This document shows positions 7,430-9,799 of a stretch of DNA of 9,799 nt, one piece after another. The notes under the pieces were generated by a model. The model saw only the letters and a list, made by a program, of their open reading frames with translations, searched no databases and had not been told where the DNA came from. A program made the translations under genes and the position numbers. Numbering within the stretch: position 1 is the stretch's first letter; every line of letters begins with the position of its first letter. Origin of the DNA: an uncultured Clostridia bacterium (GTDB taxonomy: Bacteria; Bacillota; Clostridia; Oscillospirales; Acutalibacteraceae); contig CAMMKL010000061.1 of the NCBI GenBank assembly GCA_946497265.1, forward strand, positions 1 through 9,799. Reading direction: 5' to 3'.

Positions 7430-7474
7430 ACAGAAATTACTATCAGTAATACAAAGCTTGGTATAGAATATGTT
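7420..7474. repeat. Left junction (attL-like), copy 1 of exact 55-bp direct repeat
   Basis: This segment starts ATTCGCCGGTACAG and is identical to 9745-9799. Bases to its left (catalase codons, ...GAGCCA) differ from those left of the second copy (...GGGCGG). The first 10 bases encode, on the minus strand, the T-G-E codons and the first base of the following Leu codon of the catalase motif, so they are also part of the presumed chromosomal target. The remaining 45 bases do not read as catalase and belong to the element. A perfect inverted repeat ATTACT-ATC-AGTAAT (7436-7450) lies inside and may be a recombinase half-site. Confidence 0.8.
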
Positions 7475-7530
7475 TGTAGTTTAAGCCGGCATTTTTGAAA
7501 AATTATGTAGGAATCCTTTTTTAAACAGAT

Positions 7531-7552
7531 GGACAGGCATGCATTTTCATAA
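7531..7552 (+). promoter_or_regulatory. Possible mother-cell sigma -10 region for the 77-residue protein
   Basis: GGACAGG is followed by CATGCATT (7538-7545), which matches the SigE -10 consensus CATACAHT at 7 of 8 positions. No good SigE -35 is visible at the right distance. The same GGACAGGCAT string recurs at 8135-8144, in the -10 position of the recombinase promoter candidate. This is weak evidence and is listed because the motif is shared. Confidence 0.25.
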
Positions 7553-7618
7553 GAGGCTCGGAGTATAAGAAGAAAAAGAAAGGCGATACTATTTTTGAAC
7601 TTGAAAGGGGAGATGGCC

Positions 7619-7852
7619 GTGAAAGAAAGAGACAAACAGCTATTGCCGATCAGGATGCCTAGTGAAGACAGTTTGATTGACAGCGACAACGTCGCATCCG
7701 CGACGGAATGCACCGGATTGATTCCGACTCCGCCGATTTCGGAAGAAGAAGCAAAGTCCTACACCCAAATCTATAATATTCCGCAGCCGGAGGATAAAGT
7801 AAACAACAGGTTGCAGTATGAATCAGATCGAAAGACCTCTTTTGATAGATAA
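7619..7852 (+). CDS. Small conserved-looking protein of unknown function (77 aa)
   Basis: The GTG at 7619 is the preferred start: AAAGGGGAG (7604-7612) lies 6 bases upstream, whereas the in-frame ATG at 7613 directly abuts that site and the TTG at 7595 precedes it. The product is a hydrophilic, probably cytosolic 77-residue protein without a membrane segment. The middle carries DSDNVASATECTGLIPTPP followed by SEEEAKSYTQIYNIPQP. I have an impression that small proteins with this ECTGL(I/V/M)P-type block occur elsewhere in Clostridia, but cannot name a family or function. It is the first gene inside the element, 145 bases from the junction, and would lie directly downstream of the joined attachment site in a circular form. 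A hairpin terminator follows 9 bases after the stop. Confidence 0.65.
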   Translation: MKERDKQLLPIRMPSEDSLIDSDNVASATECTGLIPTPPISEEEAKSYTQIYNIPQPEDKVNNRLQYESDRKTSFDR

Positions 7853-7860
7853 TTAAAAAA

Positions 7861-7898
7861 GAAATGGCGGGCATAAAAGTTGCTCGCCATTTCCTTTA
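7861..7898. terminator. Hairpin terminator between the converging small genes
   Basis: GAAATGGCG (7861-7869) pairs with CGCCATTTC (7885-7893). The stem extends inward through one G-U pair and GCA/TGC, around the loop TAAAAGT. On the minus strand the stem is followed by a run of six T (complement of 7855-7860), so it is a good terminator there if transcription came through it from the 51-residue gene. On the plus strand the following CTTTATG is a weaker tract for the 77-residue gene. Confidence 0.7.
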
Positions 7899-7915
7899 TG
7901 TACTATTATAAATGG

Positions 7916-8071
7916 TTAGGAATCGCCTGGTCCCGCTTTCCTGAGACCGGCTAAGCGGGAAAGCTCCTGCAGGATCGGTTTCTCCTCTTGAATATAATCA
8001 GATTGCAAAAAAAGTTTGCTGTCCCCTATCAGAAGGAAGTAGCCTTCCCTCGGCTCAGGCTTTGTTTTCAT
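7916..8071 (-). CDS. Small protein, 51 aa, opposed to the recombinase; candidate accessory factor
   Basis: On the minus strand an ATG at 8071 is preceded by GAGGTGAT, a good ribosome site with about 5-6 bases of spacing, and the frame runs 51 codons to TAA at 7916-7918. The product begins MKTKPEPREGYFLLIG, continues DSKLFLQSDYIQEEKPILQEL and ends SRLAGLRKAGPGDS. It is soluble and charged, and I cannot assign a domain. It lies 121 bases from the recombinase start in divergent orientation, sharing its regulatory interval. Large serine integrases need a small, family-unrelated directionality factor to excise, for example the 58-residue SprB with SprA in SP-beta, and this is one of only two candidates in the element. 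That role is inference from position and size only. Confidence 0.6.
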   Translation of the reverse strand: MKTKPEPREGYFLLIGDSKLFLQSDYIQEEKPILQELSRLAGLRKAGPGDS

Positions 8072-8074
8072 TAT

Positions 8075-8091
8075 GTATCACCTCATGATAC
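8075..8091. promoter_or_regulatory. Inverted repeat over the ribosome site of the 51-aa gene
   Basis: GTATCA (8075-8080) and TGATAC (8086-8091) are perfect inverted repeats around a 5-base spacer. The minus-strand ribosome site GAGGTGAT (8077-8084) falls inside it. It could be a protein operator or an RNA hairpin that limits translation. A 6-base arm can arise by chance. Confidence 0.35.
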
Positions 8092-8119
8092 GTTTATGTA
8101 GGAAGAAGTTGCTTCATGC

Positions 8120-8149
8120 TTATATTTCTTTACAGGACAGGCATTCTTT
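8120..8149 (+). promoter_or_regulatory. Possible SigE-type promoter of the recombinase gene
   Basis: TTATATT (8120-8126) and CATTCTTT (8142-8149) are separated by 15 bases. They match the SigE consensus KMATATT / CATACAHT at 6 of 7 and 6 of 8 positions with allowed spacing. Predicted transcription would start near 8156, about 37 bases before the GTG. I see no better SigA promoter in the 121-base divergent gap. Mother-cell SigE control is what a sporulation-timed excision would need, but the -10 lacks the usual fourth-position A, so this is tentative. Confidence 0.35.
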
Positions 8150-8192
8150 ATCAAGTAAAAGCTATATTTGATAAAAGGGAGGAGGAAGTATA

Positions 8193-9728
8193 GTGGAATA
8201 TGTTGTTTATTTAAGAAAATCCAGAGCCGACCTGGAAGCGGAAGCACACGGGGAGGGGGAGACCCTGGCTCGCCATCGGCAAATTCTGGATCGAGTGGCA
8301 TCGCAGTTAAGGCTCACGATTGATCGGGTGTATGAAGAAATCGTATCCGGAGAAACCATTGCGGCCCGCCCGGTTATGCGCCGGTTACTGGAAGAGGTAG
8401 AACAGGGGATATGGCGGGGTGTGCTTGTGATGGAGGTAGAGCGCCTGGCACGCGGGGATACCATCGACCAAGGGATTGTGGCGCGCGCTTTTCAACTTTC
8501 CGGAACAAAAATAATTACCCCTCTAAAAATCTATGATCCGCAAAATGACATGGATGAGGAGTATTTCGAATTTGGCCTTTTTATGAGCCGACGTGAATAC
8601 AAAACCATCAACCGGCGGCTGCAAAGAGGCCGCGTCTCCTCAGTGCGGGAGGGAAAATATGTGGGCAGCCTCGCTCCTTATGGATATGAGAGGGAAAAGC
8701 TGCACAGCGACAAAGGCTTTACCTTAAAACCGAACCCGGAGCAAGCCGAAGTGGTACGCTCGATTTTTGGATGGTTTACAGGAGGAGAGACTAATGCAAG
8801 CCAAAATCTTTCGGAAATTGCCCGTCGGTTGAATACCTTGAAAATTCCTGCGGCAGAGGGAGGACAATGGCTGCCTTCTACGGTACGGGCCTTGTTACAG
8901 AATCCGGTGTATACCGGAAAGTTGCGCTGGGGCTTTCGGCCTCAGAAAAAAACGATACAAAAGGGCTCTATTTCCATTACTCGCCCACAGATACCGTGCG
9001 AGCAGTGGATGGTTACCGATGGTTTGCATATACCGATCATAACGGAAGAATTATTTCAAAAAGCGCAAGGATTATTGCATCAAAAGTGCAAACAAAACCA
9101 TACGACAAGATTAAAAAACCCTTTTGCAAAAGTAATGGTGTGTGCTTTGTGTGGCCAAAGTATGACCCGGCGCCCTCAGAAACAAGGAACTCCTTTTTTA
9201 ATATGTACAACCCCTCATTGTAAAAATGTTGGGGTTAGTATGGAAGCAATGGAAATCGTATTGCAGCAAGCGTTGGAATATTGGTTTGGCGGGTGGCGCA
9301 TTCCAACCGACGCTGGCGGTAATACGAATGATAAGATAGCAACAGAAGAGAGGAGAGCGATACAATTGCGTCGGCAAACCCTTCTTCGGCAAAAGGAACG
9401 TATATTTATGTTTTTGGAAAACGGCGTTTATACGCCGGAATTATTTCGCGTACGGTTACAATCCATTGAATGCAAATTAAAAGACCTTCCGGGTGATGTG
9501 GCTTTTCAGAAGGTGAAAAACGATACGGCGACAGAGCGGCAAGAAATCCAGACGGTATGTGAGCTTTATCGGACTCTGCCGGATGCGCGCAGCAAGAATC
9601 TTTTACTGCGTACTTTGTTTCAGAAAATTGAATATCAAAAGGAGCAGGCCGGGCGATGGCATATAAGCCCATCCAATTTTACTCTGGTTCTCTATCCAAA
9701 GCTGCCTCCTAAACAGCTAGATCACTGA
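8193..9728 (+). CDS. Large serine recombinase (site-specific integrase/excisionase)
   Basis: A 511-residue large serine recombinase. It cuts both strands at two short attachment sites through a phosphoserine link, rotates subunits and rejoins. The N-terminal resolvase domain has the YLRKSRAD motif with catalytic Ser10, VSGETIAARP (51-60) and EVERLARGD (81-89) with active-site arginines, followed by the long helix EFGLFMSRREYKTINRRLQRG (about 126-146). The recombinase DNA-binding domain spans about 155-300 (GKYVGSLAPYGYE; STVRALLQNPVYTGKLRWG). A zinc ribbon has Cys317, Cys320, Cys338 and Cys343. A charged coiled-coil region covers about 385-480. The catalytic parts are intact, so it should be active. 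The GTG start at 8193 is supported by GGGAGGAGGA 6 bases upstream and by homology starting there. The stop codon lies only 16 bases from the right junction, as expected for an integrase beside its own attP. Confidence 0.95.
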   Translation: MEYVVYLRKSRADLEAEAHGEGETLARHRQILDRVASQLRLTIDRVYEEIVSGETIAARPVMRRLLEEVEQGIWRGVLVMEVERLARGDTIDQGIVARAFQLSGTKIITPLKIYDPQNDMDEEYFEFGLFMSRREYKTINRRLQRGRVSSVREGKYVGSLAPYGYEREKLHSDKGFTLKPNPEQAEVVRSIFGWFTGGETNASQNLSEIARRLNTLKIPAAEGGQWLPSTVRALLQNPVYTGKLRWGFRPQKKTIQKGSISITRPQIPCEQWMVTDGLHIPIITEELFQKAQGLLHQKCKQNHTTRLKNPFAKVMVCALCGQSMTRRPQKQGTPFLICTTPHCKNVGVSMEAMEIVLQQALEYWFGGWRIPTDAGGNTNDKIATEERRAIQLRRQTLLRQKERIFMFLENGVYTPELFRVRLQSIECKLKDLPGDVAFQKVKNDTATERQEIQTVCELYRTLPDARSKNLLLRTLFQKIEYQKEQAGRWHISPSNFTLVLYPKLPPKQLDH

Positions 9729-9772
9729 CAACGATATGGGGCGGATTCGCCGGTACAGAAATTACTATCAGT
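9724..9772. other. Joined attachment site (attP-like) with symmetric arms
   Basis: Around the second junction, ACTGA (9724-9728) and TCAGT (9768-9772) are inverted repeats. In a 12-base comparison outward and inward (ATCACTGACAAC against the complement ATTACTGATAGT), 8 positions match. The centre is base 9748, inside the shared ATTCGCC. A roughly 49-base imperfect palindrome with a central crossover is the normal shape and size of an attP for large serine integrases. The left arm overlaps the recombinase stop codon. The second, internal palindrome ATTACT-ATC-AGTAAT lies at 9761-9775. Confidence 0.5.
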
Positions 9773-9799
9773 AATACAAAGCTTGGTATAGAATATGTT
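9745..9799. repeat. Right junction, copy 2 of exact 55-bp direct repeat, reaching the window end
   Basis: This is identical over all 55 bases to 7420-7474 and stops only because the window stops, so the true repeat may be longer. If it were an ordinary right junction, the sequence after the first ~10 shared bases should be the N-terminal half of the catalase gene. Instead it is the element's own left end. The segment therefore reads element end joined to element start, as in a circle or a head-to-tail tandem. Confidence 0.85.

Larger units (their letters stand above)
7420..9744. mobile_element. 2.3-kb miniature serine-recombinase element inserted in cotJC
   Basis: The unit from the left junction to the base before the second copy of the boundary repeat is 2,325 bases. 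It contains only a large serine recombinase (8193-9728), a 77-residue protein on the same strand (7619-7852) and a 51-residue protein on the opposite strand (7916-8071). The left edge is set by where the catalase frame ends (between 7420 and about 7429). The right edge is set by the start of the repeat at 9745, 16 bases after the recombinase stop. The intergenic parts look more AT-rich than the housekeeping block, consistent with acquisition. There are no capsid, replication, transfer or cargo genes, so it would be among the smallest autonomous site-specific integrating units. The exact edges depend on the true crossover position, by a few bases. Confidence 0.8.

Noticed and set aside
7436..7500. 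Continuation of the catalase frame upstream of the junction as an N-terminal exon-like part
   Set aside because: The translation before T-G-E does not resemble the family and meets a stop near 7484.
8867..9223. A 118-codon open frame inside the recombinase gene
   Set aside because: It lies in another frame over conserved recombinase sequence and has no ribosome site or family resemblance.
1..9799. tRNA or rRNA genes, CRISPR arrays, classical IS ends
   Set aside because: No cloverleaf, rRNA-like stretch, regular spaced repeats or transposase was seen; the only long repeat is the 55-base junction repeat.

Overview
The window looks like chromosomal DNA of an endospore-forming Clostridia bacterium, probably an Oscillospiraceae/Ruminococcaceae-type gut organism. 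This is inferred from the moderately GC-rich housekeeping genes, the strong AGGAGG-type ribosome sites, the clostridial pnp / M16-protease neighbourhood and a CotJC-type spore-coat manganese catalase. Both ends look like contig ends: pnp is cut at the left edge, and the last 55 bases repeat an internal segment exactly.

Positions 1-6626 are a conserved plus-strand block: the 3' two thirds of pnp (RNA decay), a structured leader with a terminator, pyrE (pyrimidine synthesis), an M16 zinc protease, proB and proA (first two steps of proline synthesis) and a single-pass membrane protein of unknown function. Spacing from pyrE onward is tight (3-37 bases), so these five genes probably form one operon. 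The leader between pnp and pyrE can fold in two mutually exclusive ways, antiterminator or terminator, which suggests that pyrE and perhaps the whole operon is controlled by attenuation.

Positions 6627-7003 are non-coding, with two strong hairpin terminators between converging transcription units.

From 7004 on, the minus strand carries the C-terminal part of a cotJC-like manganese catalase gene. The gene is broken at the codon for the first residue of its ExxH metal-binding motif by a very small mobile element of about 2.3 kb (about 7420-9744). The element contains little more than a large serine recombinase, a 77-residue small protein and an opposed 51-residue small protein. Its left boundary sequence (7420-7474) is repeated exactly at 9745-9799, so the element's right end is joined to its own left end. 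That is what an excised circle, or a tandem copy, would give. A site-specific element interrupting a sporulation gene is the architecture of the skin element in sigK and of similar elements in other spore genes. The main hypothesis is therefore a miniature, developmentally excised intervening element in cotJC. A plain parasitic element that targets a conserved active-site sequence is the main alternative. The missing 5' part of cotJC lies outside the window, so rejoining of the gene cannot be shown here.
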